DNA from: Gordonia sihwensis NBRC 108236
Lineage (GTDB): Bacteria; Actinomycetota; Actinomycetes; Mycobacteriales; Mycobacteriaceae
DNA: 64,000 bases
NCBI RefSeq assembly: GCF_000333035.1
Contig: NZ_BANU01000028.1
Span: 1 to 64,000 of the forward strand
Direction of reading: 5' to 3'
A program made the translations under genes and the position numbers. Below the pieces are notes generated by a model. It did no database searches. It was not told the DNA's origin and saw nothing but the letters and a program-made list of their open reading frames with translations. Positions 42,535 to 52,302 of the stretch are shown piece by piece (position 1 is the first letter of the stretch; the number at the start of each line of letters is the position of its first letter).

Positions 42535-43812
42535 ATGAGAGACGGCGCCGGCGTGTCGACTCGCGTCCGCCGTGCCTACGAGCAGTTCCTCGCCGGTGTC
42601 TCACCCGCCGACGACTCCGTGCGCTCGCTGGTCCGGGAATCGTGGGAGCGGTCCCGCAGCCGAGGAGTGGATCCCGGTGAGGTGGAACCCGGCCACGACG
42701 CCGGTGCCCCCATGTCGGGTGATGCCTTCGACGCCTACCGCTCGTCGCATCGGCTGGCGGCCGTGCGGCCGCTGGTGCAGTCGCTGATGCTCGACGACAT
42801 CGCCGATTCCGGCGTGGTGGTCGCGCTCACCGACAACCAGGGCCGGCTCCTGTGGGTGGAGGGCGACCACGGCGCCCGTGACGCCGCGGCCCGCATCAAC
42901 TTCGTCGAGGGCTCGGTGTGGAGCGAGGACACCGTCGGCACCAATGCGCCCGGACTCGCCCTGACGATGAATCGCGGTGTGCAGATCATCGGTCCGGAGC
43001 ATTTCTCCGGTCCCGTCCAGAACTGGAACTGCGCCGCGGCCCCGGTGCATGATCCGGTGTCGGGCGAGCTGCTCGGCGTCGTCGACGTCACCGGCGGACC
43101 CGCGGCCGCGGCACCGTTCGCTCTCGCGGCGGTCCGATCGGTGGTCGCCGCGGTGGAGCGGGAACTGCAATCACGCGCCGTCGACCTCGCCGCACCCGAG
43201 ACCTTCGTCCGACCCGACACGCGCCCCCGGCTGACCGTGCTGACCGACGGCCCCGCCCACTGGCACGATGCCGCGGGCGCCGCCCGACCGCTGTCACCGC
43301 GGCACGCGGAGATCCTGCTCCTGCTGCAGAGCTACCCCGAAGGCCTGGGCACCGAGCAACTCGCGACGATGCTCTCGGACGAGGGGCTCGGCGCGGTCAC
43401 CGTGCGCGCCGAGATCTCGCGGCTGCGGCGCGACCTCGGCGATGTGATCGCCGCCCGCCCGTACCGGCTCACCGTCGACGCCGGCTCCGACGTCGACGAG
43501 TTGCGCGGGCTCATCGCCGCGGGCGATCTGACCGCGGCGGTCCGGGCGTTGGGGCGCGGCGGACTGCTGGCCGAGTCCCTCGCCCCCGGCGTGGTGGAAC
43601 TGTTCGACGAAGTGCGCGAAGACCTGCGATCGCGCATGTTCGGCACCGGCGACCTCGTCGCACTGAACGCGTGGGTCGCCTCGCCGCACGGCCGGGACGA
43701 CATCACCGCGTGGAACGCGCTCGCCCAGCGGCTCCCCGCCGGACATCCGCAGCGGGCGGTCGCACAGGGGCGGGTCCGGCTGCTCGATCGGCGGTTCGGA
43801 GTGCGGCGCTGA
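42535..43812 (+). CDS. GAF-domain transcriptional regulator (AcoR-like, without AAA domain)
   Basis: The ATG at 42535, nine bases after GGGAG, gives 425 residues; a TTG at 42526 is disfavoured. The N-terminal half resembles the sensory part of AcoR-type activators: SWERSRSRGVDP, then a GAF domain (about 75-205) with VEGSVWSEDTVGTNAPGLAL. The sigma-54-interacting AAA domain of classic AcoR is absent. A winged-helix-like segment (about 250-310; LSPRHAEILLLLQSYPEGL then RAEISRLRRDLGD) probably binds DNA. It precedes aldehyde dehydrogenase, which it likely activates in response to an aldehyde or alcohol. Confidence 0.82.
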   Translation: MRDGAGVSTRVRRAYEQFLAGVSPADDSVRSLVRESWERSRSRGVDPGEVEPGHDAGAPMSGDAFDAYRSSHRLAAVRPLVQSLMLDDIADSGVVVALTDNQGRLLWVEGDHGARDAAARINFVEGSVWSEDTVGTNAPGLALTMNRGVQIIGPEHFSGPVQNWNCAAAPVHDPVSGELLGVVDVTGGPAAAAPFALAAVRSVVAAVERELQSRAVDLAAPETFVRPDTRPRLTVLTDGPAHWHDAAGAARPLSPRHAEILLLLQSYPEGLGTEQLATMLSDEGLGAVTVRAEISRLRRDLGDVIAARPYRLTVDAGSDVDELRGLIAAGDLTAAVRALGRGGLLAESLAPGVVELFDEVREDLRSRMFGTGDLVALNAWVASPHGRDDITAWNALAQRLPAGHPQRAVAQGRVRLLDRRFGVRR

Positions 43813-43922
43813 GGGCGCCGGGCGCACCCCGCGCCGCGATGCAACGCGACTGCAACCACATCACCCCTAGTGTGTGATTCACCTCACCGATTGAAGTGAA
43901 TCCACGAAGGAGTGCAAGCATC

Positions 43923-45446
43923 ATGACCGTCTTCGCAAAGCCCGGAGCCGACGGCTCGCTGATGAGCTACCAGTCCCGCTACGACAACTGGATCGGCGGC
44001 AAGTGGGTTCCGCCGGTGAAGGGTCAGTACTTCGAGAACCCGTCGCCCGTCGACGGCAAGACCTTCTGCGAGGTGGCCCGCTCCACCGCCGAGGACATCG
44101 ATCTGGCGCTCGACGCCGCGCACGCCGCCGCACCGGCGTGGGGCAAGACGTCGGTCGCCGAGCGCGCCGCCGTCCTGAACAAGATCGCCGATCGCATGGA
44201 GGAGAACCTCGAGGCGATCGCCGTCGCCGAGTCGTGGGAGAACGGAAAGGCCGTCCGCGAGACACTCGCCGCCGACATCCCGTTGGCGATCGACCACTTC
44301 CGCTACTTCGCCGGCGCCATCCGCGCCCAGGAGGGCGGCATCTCCGAGATCGACAAGGACACCGTCGCCTACCACTTCCACGAGCCGCTGGGCGTCGTCG
44401 GTCAGATCATCCCGTGGAACTTCCCGATCCTGATGGCGACCTGGAAGCTGGCCCCGGCCCTGGCCGCGGGCAACGCGATCGTCATGAAGCCGGCCGAGCA
44501 GACCCCGGCGTCGATCCTGTACGTGATGAGCCTGATCGGCGATCTGCTGCCGGACGGCGTCGTGAACATCGTGAACGGTTTCGGCGTCGAGGCGGGCAAA
44601 CCGCTCGCCTCGAGCAACCGCATCCGCAAGATCGCCTTCACCGGCGAGACCACCACCGGCCGCCTCATCATGCAGTACGCGTCGGAGAACCTGATCCCGG
44701 TGACCCTGGAACTGGGCGGCAAGAGCCCGAACATCTTCTTCGAGGACGTGATGGCCTCCGACGACGGCTTCCTCGACCGCGCACTCGAGGGCTTCTCGAT
44801 GTTCGCCCTGAACCAGGGCGAGGTGTGCACGTGCCCGAGCCGCGCGCTGGTGCAGAGCAGCATCTACGACGATTTCCTCGAGCGCGCCGTCGCCCGGGTC
44901 GCCGCCATCAAGCAGGGCAACCCGCTCGACACCGACACCATGATGGGCGCCCAGGCGAGCAACGATCAGTGGGAGAAGATCAAGTCGTACCTGGAGATCG
45001 GCAAGCAGGAGGGCGCCAAGGTGCTCACCGGCGGCGAGCCCGCCGATCTGGGCGGCGACCTCTCCGGTGGCTTCTACATCCAGCCGACCGTCTTCGGCGG
45101 CAAGAACGACATGCGGATCTTCCAGGAGGAGATCTTCGGACCGGTCCTGTCGGTGACCTCGTTCACCGATTACGACGACGCGCTCTCCATCGCCAACGAC
45201 ACGCTGTACGGCCTGGGCGCCGGCGTGTGGAGCCGCAACGGCGCCGTCGCCTACCGCGCGGGCCGCGACATCCAGGCCGGCCGGGTGTGGACCAACACCT
45301 ACCACGACTACCCGGCGCACGCCGCCTTCGGCGGCTACAAGCAGTCGGGCGTCGGCCGCGAGAACCATCTGATGATGCTCAGCCACTACCAGCAGACCAA
45401 GAACCTGCTGGTCGGCTACGCGCAGAGCGCCAAGGGCTTCTTCTAA
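43923..45446 (+). CDS. NAD-dependent aldehyde dehydrogenase
   Basis: The 507-residue enzyme starts at ATG 43923, preceded by AAGGAG. NAD-binding PWNFPILM and FTGETTTG are present, with catalytic Glu263 in LELGGKSPN and nucleophile Cys302 in [11 protein letters not shown]. The TCPSR context and the long C-terminus [13 protein letters not shown] match the acetaldehyde dehydrogenase (ExaC/AldA-like) group. The gene is flanked by a GAF regulator and a DUF779 protein, the standard context for ethanol/acetaldehyde oxidation. Confidence 0.92.
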   Translation: MTVFAKPGADGSLMSYQSRYDNWIGGKWVPPVKGQYFENPSPVDGKTFCEVARSTAEDIDLALDAAHAAAPAWGKTSVAERAAVLNKIADRMEENLEAIAVAESWENGKAVRETLAADIPLAIDHFRYFAGAIRAQEGGISEIDKDTVAYHFHEPLGVVGQIIPWNFPILMATWKLAPALAAGNAIVMKPAEQTPASILYVMSLIGDLLPDGVVNIVNGFGVEAGKPLASSNRIRKIAFTGETTTGRLIMQYASENLIPVTLELGGKSPNIFFEDVMASDDGFLDRALEGFSMFALNQGEVCTCPSRALVQSSIYDDFLERAVARVAAIKQGNPLDTDTMMGAQASNDQWEKIKSYLEIGKQEGAKVLTGGEPADLGGDLSGGFYIQPTVFGGKNDMRIFQEEIFGPVLSVTSFTDYDDALSIANDTLYGLGAGVWSRNGAVAYRAGRDIQAGRVWTNTYHDYPAHAAFGGYKQSGVGRENHLMMLSHYQQTKNLLVGYAQSAKGFF

Positions 45447-45457
45447 GCCGGCGTGCG

Positions 45458-45880
45458 ATGAACGAGCCTGCAACCGTCGCGCGCGTGGTTGCCACCGACT
45501 CCGCCGTGGAGCTCCTGACCAAGCTGTCGGAGCTTCACGGCGGGCTCATGATCCATCAGTCGGGCGGATGCTGCGACGGCTCCGCTCCGATGTGCTACCC
45601 GGTCGGCGAGTATCGGGTCGGCCAGCGCGACGTGCTCGTCGGCGAGGTCGAACTGCCCGAACCGCTGCCCGCGGTGCGCATCTGGATCAACGGCGACCAA
45701 TTCGAACTGTGGAAGCACACGCAGCTGATCCTCGATGTGGTGCCCGGCCGCGGAGCCGGATTCTCCCTCGAAGCCCCCGAGGGCGTCCGGTTCCTGTCCC
45801 GATCGCGGGTGTTCACCGATGAGGAGAACGCCGCACTCGCGGATTCGCCGCCCCTGACCGGGGCAGACCTGGGCGTGTAG
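45458..45880 (+). CDS. DUF779 family protein
   Basis: The 140-residue protein carries the family signature HQSGGCCDGSAPMCYP, with three Cys and an Asp that look like a metal or redox site, and a beta-rich remainder ending in SLEAPEGVRFLSRSR. DUF779 genes almost always follow an acetaldehyde-type dehydrogenase, as here (11-bp gap). The role is unknown; protection or maturation of the dehydrogenase is a guess. Confidence 0.85.
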   Translation: MNEPATVARVVATDSAVELLTKLSELHGGLMIHQSGGCCDGSAPMCYPVGEYRVGQRDVLVGEVELPEPLPAVRIWINGDQFELWKHTQLILDVVPGRGAGFSLEAPEGVRFLSRSRVFTDEENAALADSPPLTGADLGV

Positions 45881-45897
45881 CGGCGACCCGCAGAATT

Positions 45898-45940
45898 TTT
45901 GGCTCCCGGAACGGTCTGAGAGACCGTTCCGGGAGCCAAA
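45898..45940. terminator. Bidirectional intrinsic terminator
   Basis: A perfect 20-bp stem (45898-45917 with 45921-45940) closes on a GAG loop. TTTTT precedes it and AAAGTTTTC follows it, so it has T-runs in both directions. It separates the convergent DUF779 and YeiH-type genes. Confidence 0.92.
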
Positions 45941-45957
45941 GTTTTCCCGATCGGAGC

Positions 45958-46980
45958 TCACCCGGCGAGCAGCACCCCGCCGAGTGCCACACCGGCCACC
46001 AGGACGGTGGTCAGCGCCGCCTGGACGAAGGGACGCCATCCCACCCTGCGCATGACCTCCATGCGGACGCCGAGTCCGAGAGCCGCCATCGCGATCGTCA
46101 GCAGCACCACCTGCGCCTCGTGCCCCACGGAGATGACCGCCGAGGGCAGCACTCCGGTGGACCGCAGGATCGCGCACGCGACGAATCCCACCACGAACAG
46201 CGGAACGATGGGAGGCCGCTTGCCCGCTACCCCGGTGGCGCGGCGCTGACGGATGCTCAGCACGGTGACGACCGGCGCGAGCATCATCACGCGGGCCAGC
46301 TTCACCACCACCGCGACGGTGAGCGCGCCTCCGCCGATCATCCCGCCGGCGGCCACCACCTGCGCCACCTCGTGGATCGAGCCGCCGGCCCACAGCCCCG
46401 CGACCTCGTCCGAGAGCCCCATCGCGTGGGAGAGCAGCGGGATCGCCGGAATCATCAGCGTTCCGAAGATGACGACGGTGCCGACCGCGGTGGCGGTGTC
46501 CTCGTCGTCGGCCTCCACCACGCCGTCGACCGCCGCGACCGCCGCCGCACCGCAGATCGACATGCCGCAGGCGATCAACAGCCGGCGGGCGAACGGAATG
46601 CCCAGCGCCCGTCCGATGAGCAGACCCCCGACGATGCCGCCGACGACGATCGCGACGACCACCAGAATCATCCCGAATCCGAGTCCGAGCACATCACCGA
46701 GAACCAATTGCAGCCCCAGCAGCGCGACACCGATGCGCAGCAGCGTCTTCGACGCCAGCGTCAGTCCGGGCGCCGCGGCGGCAGGCAGCCGGACCACGTT
46801 GGCGACCACCGCGCCGATCACGATGGCCAGCAGGAGCGGACTGACCGCAGGCAGGAGCATGGTGATGCCGGTGGCGGCGAGGGCGACCGCGCCGCAGATC
46901 AGCAGCCCCGGAACCACGGCGCGGGGATCGGGCCGGTCGCCTCTCCCGGACTTTCCGGCACGATGCAGTGTCTGAGTCAT
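45958..46980 (-). CDS. YeiH/UPF0324 family membrane transporter
   Basis: The 340-residue protein has about ten transmembrane helices from residue 25 to the end. Family motifs are LLRIGVALLGLQLVLGDVLGLG, the conserved CGMSICGAAAVAA re-entrant segment and GLWAGGSIHEVAQVVAAG. Members are proposed anion (sulfate or sulfonate) exporters, but biochemical proof is limited. It starts close to a palindrome at 47027 and has no adjacent partner; YeiH genes usually have a LysR regulator, and one lies 2.1 kb away at 49138. Confidence 0.87.
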   Translation of the reverse strand: MTQTLHRAGKSGRGDRPDPRAVVPGLLICGAVALAATGITMLLPAVSPLLLAIVIGAVVANVVRLPAAAAPGLTLASKTLLRIGVALLGLQLVLGDVLGLGFGMILVVVAIVVGGIVGGLLIGRALGIPFARRLLIACGMSICGAAAVAAVDGVVEADDEDTATAVGTVVIFGTLMIPAIPLLSHAMGLSDEVAGLWAGGSIHEVAQVVAAGGMIGGGALTVAVVVKLARVMMLAPVVTVLSIRQRRATGVAGKRPPIVPLFVVGFVACAILRSTGVLPSAVISVGHEAQVVLLTIAMAALGLGVRMEVMRRVGWRPFVQAALTTVLVAGVALGGVLLAG

Positions 46981-47026
46981 ACCTCCACGGTCGGCGAACC
47001 GGAGGCGATCGGGAACCCGGAGATCC

Positions 47027-47053
47027 GATATGCAGACATATCAAATCGATATG
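47027..47053. promoter_or_regulatory. Dyad upstream of the YeiH-type gene
   Basis: GATATG-CAGA-CATATC (47027-47042) is a 6-bp inverted repeat, and another GATATG follows at 47048-47053. It lies about 45-70 bp upstream of the gene start and has the T-N11-A form expected of a LysR operator. Confidence 0.4.
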
Positions 47054-47074
47054 GTCATGACCCCGTCCGTCTCG

Positions 47075-47719
47075 CTAAAGACTGGCCTCCCGGCCGAGCC
47101 GGGAGGCGAGCTTCTGCAGCATCAGCAGCCCGGCGCCCATCCGGTCGGCGAACTCCAGCAGCCGGTCGACGGCGGCCGAGTCGGGATTCTCCAGCCGGAA
47201 GGCCAGCAGCTCCCGGGCACCCGCGTGCATCACGCGCGCCGTCAGTTCCGGATCGAGCTGGTCGAGCCCGATGTCGGCGACGACCTCCGCCAGGTACTTC
47301 CGCACCCGCTCCTGCGACACTTCGAGCCGCCGGCCGAACTCGGCAGGCGCCCCCAGCGGGGGCGACAGAAACAGCCGCCAGCTCGCCGGATTCTCGTCGA
47401 TCGCCTCGATCAGCCGCGCGAGCACCGCACGCAGTTGCTCGAGTCCGGCGAGACCCTCCGCGCTCGCGACAGCGGCCGCGAAGTCGGCCTGGTCTCGGTC
47501 GCCCTCGCGATCGACCAGCGCGACGAACAGTCCGGTGACGTCGCCGAACTGCTGATAGATCAGCGTCCGGTGCACTCCGGCCTCGTCGGCGATGCGGGCG
47601 GGGGTCGCGGCGTGAAAGCCCTCGCGGTCGACGATCGCGAGAGCGACGTCGAGAATCTGCTCACGCCGGGCCGCACCGCTCATCCGCCGACGCACGTTCT
47701 CCGAAGTCACCCTTGACAT
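47075..47719 (-). CDS. TetR-family regulator
   Basis: The 214-residue protein has an N-terminal TetR domain (about 12-65: RREQILDVALAIVDREGFHAATPARIADEAG, then HRTLIYQQFGD) and a variable helical C-terminus. It is divergent from the DUF2236 gene, with a long perfect palindrome between them, so it likely represses that gene and itself. Ligand unknown. Confidence 0.88.
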   Translation of the reverse strand: MSRVTSENVRRRMSGAARREQILDVALAIVDREGFHAATPARIADEAGVHRTLIYQQFGDVTGLFVALVDREGDRDQADFAAAVASAEGLAGLEQLRAVLARLIEAIDENPASWRLFLSPPLGAPAEFGRRLEVSQERVRKYLAEVVADIGLDQLDPELTARVMHAGARELLAFRLENPDSAAVDRLLEFADRMGAGLLMLQKLASRLGREASL

Positions 47720-47727
47720 CGTAGTTC

Positions 47728-47758
47728 ACACATTGTTAGTTAGTAACTAACAATGTGT
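47728..47758. promoter_or_regulatory. 31-bp perfect palindromic operator
   Basis: ACACATTGTTAGTTA (47728-47742) is inverse-repeated exactly as TAACTAACAATGTGT (47744-47758) around one G. A further half-site TTAGTTAC follows at 47758-47765. It lies between the divergent TetR and DUF2236 starts and is very AT-rich for this genome. Confidence 0.8.
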
Positions 47759-47779
47759 TAGTTACCCCGGAGGGCCGCC

Positions 47780-49096
47780 GTGACCACCTATTACCCCGAT
47801 CTCGCCGACGTGGTCCGCCGACAAGCCGACGCCCTGCCCGAGGTGTACGGCGACGTCGACTTCAGCGGCGTTCCCTACCGGTTCACCACTGACCCGGACG
47901 TCGAATCGGCACTACCGGCGTGGGTGGGCGGCCGGTCCCGCTACCTGTCGGACGAGCGAATCGTGGAGCTGATGACCACGTCGACGATGCTCGGCGACGT
48001 GGTCGCCGACAGGTATGCGGCGCTCGCGGCCGACCACAGCGTCTCGGAGCTGATCTCGATGCTCCGCACGGCGTGCCGCGAGGGGATCGACGCCGTCGAA
48101 GACGCGCCTTCCGAACTGGCGTCGTTCCTGGAAGCGATGGAGACCACCCCCGACTGGATCGATCTGGACCTGGTCGCCGAAGGCGCCCGCCTGTCGCGAG
48201 TGCCGTCCGCGCTGCTCTCGCCGTTCATCACCCGCGGGGCGTTCATCGCCACCTTCACGAATCTGTACGCCGCACTTCCGATGGTGATGACCGGCGCACT
48301 GACCGGCAAACGCGCGGCACGGCGGGTCAACGAGACGACGAGCTTCTTCGCGGTCACCACGCTGCCCGGCGCACTCGACCGCGACGGCGCGGGGTTCGAG
48401 GCCGCCGCGATGGTGCGACTGATGCATTCGATGGTGCGGTACAACGCCTTGCGCCGATCCGGAACCTGGGATGTCGACACCTACGGAATCCCGATCCCCC
48501 AACTCGATCAGGCACCGGCCGGTCTGATGGGCGCGTTCATCCTCGCCCAGCGCGCATTGCGACAGGGTCGCTCCGAGTTCACCCGGGCCGAGCGGGCGAC
48601 GGTGGAGTTCCACCGGTACCGCTGCTTCCTGCTCGGGCTTCCCGAGGAACTGGTCCCCGCCACGCCCCGGGGAGTGGTCGACGTGTTCACCGGCCGCGCT
48701 GCGCTGCTGCGCGCCGGATTCGACGGCTCGTGCGCGTCACTGGTCTCGTCGACGATGAACGCCTACCTGCGCTCGGGACACACCGCCTTCGACCGTGCCG
48801 CCGAATCCGTCGAGCGCAGCTACAGCAAGATCGCGTTCATGATCGCGTTCTGCCAGGGGAATCGCCGTGCCGCGGCACGGATGGGCGTCGAGATCGCCGC
48901 CGCCGACTTCGCCAGGATCGCGGTCACCGCACCGTTCATCGTCGGTCGCCTCGCGGCCGCCCAGTACGCGACGCGGATCCCGTTCCTCGCCCCGCACGTC
49001 GACCGGTACGCGACGCGGATGGTCGAGCGACGGCTCGCCGACTACGGCAAGCCGGAGTTCCGGACCGACCACACCGAGTACGCCGTCGCGCACTGA
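47780..49096 (+). CDS. DUF2236 protein (MpaB / latex-clearing-protein-like oxygenase)
   Basis: Starting at GTG 47780, with GGAGGG upstream, the 438-residue protein has no signal peptide and is mainly helical. The core about 190-235 (ARRVNETTSFFAVTTLPGAL then MVRLMHSMVRYNALRR) matches the Arg, Thr and heme-ligating His positions of the DUF2236 family, which includes the b-type-heme rubber oxygenase Lcp and MpaB. The absence of a signal peptide argues against true rubber cleavage outside the cell. Substrate unknown; a TetR-sensed lipid or terpenoid is a reasonable guess. Confidence 0.75.
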   Translation: MTTYYPDLADVVRRQADALPEVYGDVDFSGVPYRFTTDPDVESALPAWVGGRSRYLSDERIVELMTTSTMLGDVVADRYAALAADHSVSELISMLRTACREGIDAVEDAPSELASFLEAMETTPDWIDLDLVAEGARLSRVPSALLSPFITRGAFIATFTNLYAALPMVMTGALTGKRAARRVNETTSFFAVTTLPGALDRDGAGFEAAAMVRLMHSMVRYNALRRSGTWDVDTYGIPIPQLDQAPAGLMGAFILAQRALRQGRSEFTRAERATVEFHRYRCFLLGLPEELVPATPRGVVDVFTGRAALLRAGFDGSCASLVSSTMNAYLRSGHTAFDRAAESVERSYSKIAFMIAFCQGNRRAAARMGVEIAAADFARIAVTAPFIVGRLAAAQYATRIPFLAPHVDRYATRMVERRLADYGKPEFRTDHTEYAVAH

Positions 49097-49137
49097 ACGA
49101 TGCACGACCGCCGGCGCGACCGGGGTACTGTCCAGCC

Positions 49138-50037
49138 GTGGACTTGCGATCGATCGACCTGGGGGCGCTCGAGTTGCTCGTCGGAGTCGACGACCACGGC
49201 AGTCTGAGCGCGGCGGCCCGCGCGTTGCACGTCGCACAGCCCAATGCGTCACGGGCCATCGGGCGGCTGGAACGCCTGCTCGGCGTCCGTCTGCTCGATC
49301 GGGTCACCACCGGCTCCCGCCTCACCCCGGATGGGACCGTGCTGGTGCATTGGGCCCGACGCACCGTCGACGATGCGCGCGCACTGCTGGATGTGGCGGC
49401 CGGGCTGCTCAGCGATACCGCCGCCGAGGTGACCGTCGACGCCTCGATGACGGTCGCCGAACACCTGATGCCCCTGTGGCTCGGGACATTCCGCACCGAC
49501 CATCCCGAGACCACCGTGCACCTGCGGGTCCGCAACTCCAGCGCGGTGTTCGAGGCCGTCGCCTCGGGCGCCTGCGACGTCGGCTTCGTCGAGAGCCCGT
49601 CGATTCCGTCCGGACTGCACAGCGCGGTGGTCGCGCGCGACCGCCTCGTGCTCGTCGTTCCGCCCGGCCACAAATGGTCGCGCCGTCGGCGCCCCATCGA
49701 CATCGCCGAACTCGCCGCGACGCCGCTGCTGGTCCGCGAACCCGGATCGGGCACGCGCACGACACTGGAGGTGGCGTTGACCGGATACGACATCGCCCCG
49801 CCGATCCTCGAACTCGGCAGCAGCGCCGCGATCCGCACCGCGGTGGCCGGCGGGGTCGGCCCCGCCGTGCTCAGCACCCTCGCCGTCCAGGAGTCCGCGC
49901 GCAGCGGCGAGTTGCGCGTGATCGATGTGGACGGGCTCGATCTGACCCGGGAACTGCGCGCCGTGTGGCGACCGCCACGCACTCTCCAGGGCCCCGCGGC
50001 CGAACTCGTCCGGATCGCCCGCCGGTCGGCACAATAG
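49138..50037 (+). CDS. LysR-family regulator
   Basis: Starting at GTG 49138, the 299-residue protein has a LysR winged helix (LGALELLVGVDDHGSLSAAARAL, then QPNASRAIGRLERLLG) and an effector domain with VREPGSGTRTTLE, typical of the CysB/CbbR/YeiE branch. That branch often regulates YeiH-type transporters, and one lies at 45958. It is followed by a methyltransferase 4 bp downstream, so co-transcription is likely. Confidence 0.83.
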   Translation: MDLRSIDLGALELLVGVDDHGSLSAAARALHVAQPNASRAIGRLERLLGVRLLDRVTTGSRLTPDGTVLVHWARRTVDDARALLDVAAGLLSDTAAEVTVDASMTVAEHLMPLWLGTFRTDHPETTVHLRVRNSSAVFEAVASGACDVGFVESPSIPSGLHSAVVARDRLVLVVPPGHKWSRRRRPIDIAELAATPLLVREPGSGTRTTLEVALTGYDIAPPILELGSSAAIRTAVAGGVGPAVLSTLAVQESARSGELRVIDVDGLDLTRELRAVWRPPRTLQGPAAELVRIARRSAQ

Positions 50038-50041
50038 ATCC

Positions 50042-50659
50042 GTGACCGCCGACCAGCCCGGCTACGACGCCCTCGCCGACCTCTACGACAGAACGTTTCC
50101 GGATCCGTTTCAGACGGCGCTCGAGCGCCGGGCCGTCGACGCCTTCGCGGACATGGTGCTCGAGTCGCGGCCGGATGCGGGGGTCGTCGACGTCGGCTGC
50201 GGCACGGGCGGTGTCTCCGCGCATCTCGCCGGACGCGGGCTCAGCGTGTGCGGCGTCGATCCGAGCGCCGGAATGCTGGCGGTGGCCCGACGGAGGCACC
50301 CGCAGCTGACGCTCCGGACGGACGACGCCCGGCTGGTCACCGTCGACCTGTCACGGGTGGGCGGCGTCGTGGCGCGGCACAGCCTGATCCACGTACCTCC
50401 GGACGAGGTGCGCGAGATCCTCGTCGATTGGTCGGCACGACTGTCCGCCGGCGCCGTGGTGCTCATCTCGACGCAGGCCGCCGACGAGCCCGGTGTGCAC
50501 GAATTCGATCACGCCGTCGCAAAGGCGTGGCGCTGGCATCCGGACGCGCTCGCCGACGCGGTCGTCGCGGCCGGCTTCGCGGAGATCTGGCGCACGGTGA
50601 GCCGAGCGGACGCCGACCACCGCTTCCCCGACGTCCATCTGGCGGCGCGGCGCCCATGA
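50042..50659 (+). CDS. Class I SAM-dependent methyltransferase
   Basis: Starting at GTG 50042, the 205-residue protein has SAM motif I VVDVGCGTGGVS, the acidic residue in CGVDPSAGML, and post-motif DDARLVTVDLSRV. The opening YDALADLYDRTF is typical of small UbiE-like methyltransferases. Acceptor unknown. Its stop overlaps the next start (ATGA). Confidence 0.85.
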   Translation: MTADQPGYDALADLYDRTFPDPFQTALERRAVDAFADMVLESRPDAGVVDVGCGTGGVSAHLAGRGLSVCGVDPSAGMLAVARRRHPQLTLRTDDARLVTVDLSRVGGVVARHSLIHVPPDEVREILVDWSARLSAGAVVLISTQAADEPGVHEFDHAVAKAWRWHPDALADAVVAAGFAEIWRTVSRADADHRFPDVHLAARRP

Positions 50660-52302
50660 CCGATCACGCTCCGGTCCCGCCGTCGCGACCGTCGGTCCGC
50701 GCACTACTCCTGTCGCGGCCGTCCACCCGTGGACGCTGGGCTCCGGCACTGCGCGGAGGGCTGGCCTTCCTGCTGCCCGCGCTGACGCTGTACGGGCTGG
50801 GATTCGAGCGAAACGCGGTCCTCGCCGCACTGGGCTCGTTCGCGCTGATGTACGGCGAACGTCGCCCGTACCGGATCAGGTGGCGGGTGAACCTCACCAC
50901 GGGTCTGCTGCTGGTCGCCTCCGCGGCCCTGTTCGGCGCGCTCGGCTCATGGCTGGGTCCGGGTGGATCGACGGCTCGCGAGATGACGATGGTCGGCGCG
51001 CTCGCGGCGCTCACCGCCGTCTCGGTGTTCGGGGTGAACACCCTGCGTCTGGGGCCTCCCGGTCCGTTCTTCCTGGTCTTGGTCGGAGGTGTCGCCGTGG
51101 TCGTCTGCCGCGCCGGCGGCTCCCCCGCGACGGTGGCCCTGTGTACGGCCGCGGGCGCGGCCGCCGCGTTCATCGTCAGCATGTCGCCCGGACTGTGGCG
51201 CCCACACGGACCCGAGATCGCCGCCACCGAGACCGCACTGGCCGAGGGCGAGCGCTTCCTCGCCGACAACCGCGAGCCCTCCCGCAGGCACAGTGTCGCG
51301 GCGTCGACGCTGAACGCGTGGTCGGTGCTGCACGACGCGGCGCAGATCGACGGCGATCTCGCACATCGTCTCTGGCTCACTCATCACCGCGTTCACGGCG
51401 CCGAGGCCGGCGCTCTGATGGCGCCGCTCCCCCGTCCCAGCATCGTGCACCGCCTCAGATTCGGAGCGCGCCTCGACAGCCACGCGACAGTGACGGCCAC
51501 CCGGGCGACGGTGGCGACGCTCCTCGCGGGCGGGGTCTCGGTCCTCGCCGGCCTGGGACGCCCCGACTGGGCGATCATGGGCGCGGTCCTGGTGCTGCAG
51601 TTGGGGCCCGACCGTGTCCGCGGCGCGGTGCGTGGTGTGCACCGCGTGCTCGGAACGCTCGGCGGTCTGGCGATCTTCGCCGTGCTGCACACACTCGATC
51701 TGCACGTCGCCGCGCTGATCGTGGTGCTGGCCGTGCTGAACATCATGATCGAGCTGACCGTCACCACCAACTACGCGCTCGCGGTCACCTTCATCACGCC
51801 GCTCGCGCTGCTGATGGGAGCGCCGACTCAGCCGCTCGGCGAGCAGATGCTCTCACGCGTCATCGAGACCCTGTTGGGCGTCGCGTTCGCGGTGGCGACG
51901 ATGTGGCTGCTGTTCCCGCGGATCCACCGCAGCACCCTCCGCTCCGCGGACGAGGCGGCCAGGGCGGCGTGTTCCGATGTGTTGAACCGGGCGAGCACGG
52001 ATGTCCCCGCGTCGGCGTCCATGCGCGTGTCGCGGCGCGACCTCCAGTGGCAGTTGCTGGAAGCCGAGCTGGCCGCGACCGACAGCGCGAACGACGAGCC
52101 CGCCTGGGCGTACCGCTACTGGCCCGCCCATGCGGCGGTCCGATCCGTGGGCTACGACACGCTCGGCGCCTGCTGGCGCGCCGGCCCCGACACCCTGATC
52201 GGCGAGACGATCCGCGCCGACCTCGCCGACCGCGTCACCGCGAGCCGCACGATCGGCCTCACCCCTCCCCCGACTGAGCGAGGCCCTGGACAGGCAGGTT
52301 GA
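50656..52302 (+). CDS. FUSC family membrane protein
   Basis: The 548-residue protein has two clusters of transmembrane helices (about 35-175 and 290-415) separated by a soluble domain, and a C-terminal cytoplasmic domain. The second cluster contains RATVATLLAGGVSVLAGL and GPDRVRGAVRGVHRVLGTLGG, with the Arg-Gly-rich motif of fusaric-acid-resistance-type proteins. These are proposed aromatic-acid or lipid exporters. It is translationally coupled to the methyltransferase. Confidence 0.82.
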   Translation: MTDHAPVPPSRPSVRALLLSRPSTRGRWAPALRGGLAFLLPALTLYGLGFERNAVLAALGSFALMYGERRPYRIRWRVNLTTGLLLVASAALFGALGSWLGPGGSTAREMTMVGALAALTAVSVFGVNTLRLGPPGPFFLVLVGGVAVVVCRAGGSPATVALCTAAGAAAAFIVSMSPGLWRPHGPEIAATETALAEGERFLADNREPSRRHSVAASTLNAWSVLHDAAQIDGDLAHRLWLTHHRVHGAEAGALMAPLPRPSIVHRLRFGARLDSHATVTATRATVATLLAGGVSVLAGLGRPDWAIMGAVLVLQLGPDRVRGAVRGVHRVLGTLGGLAIFAVLHTLDLHVAALIVVLAVLNIMIELTVTTNYALAVTFITPLALLMGAPTQPLGEQMLSRVIETLLGVAFAVATMWLLFPRIHRSTLRSADEAARAACSDVLNRASTDVPASASMRVSRRDLQWQLLEAELAATDSANDEPAWAYRYWPAHAAVRSVGYDTLGACWRAGPDTLIGETIRADLADRVTASRTIGLTPPPTERGPGQAG

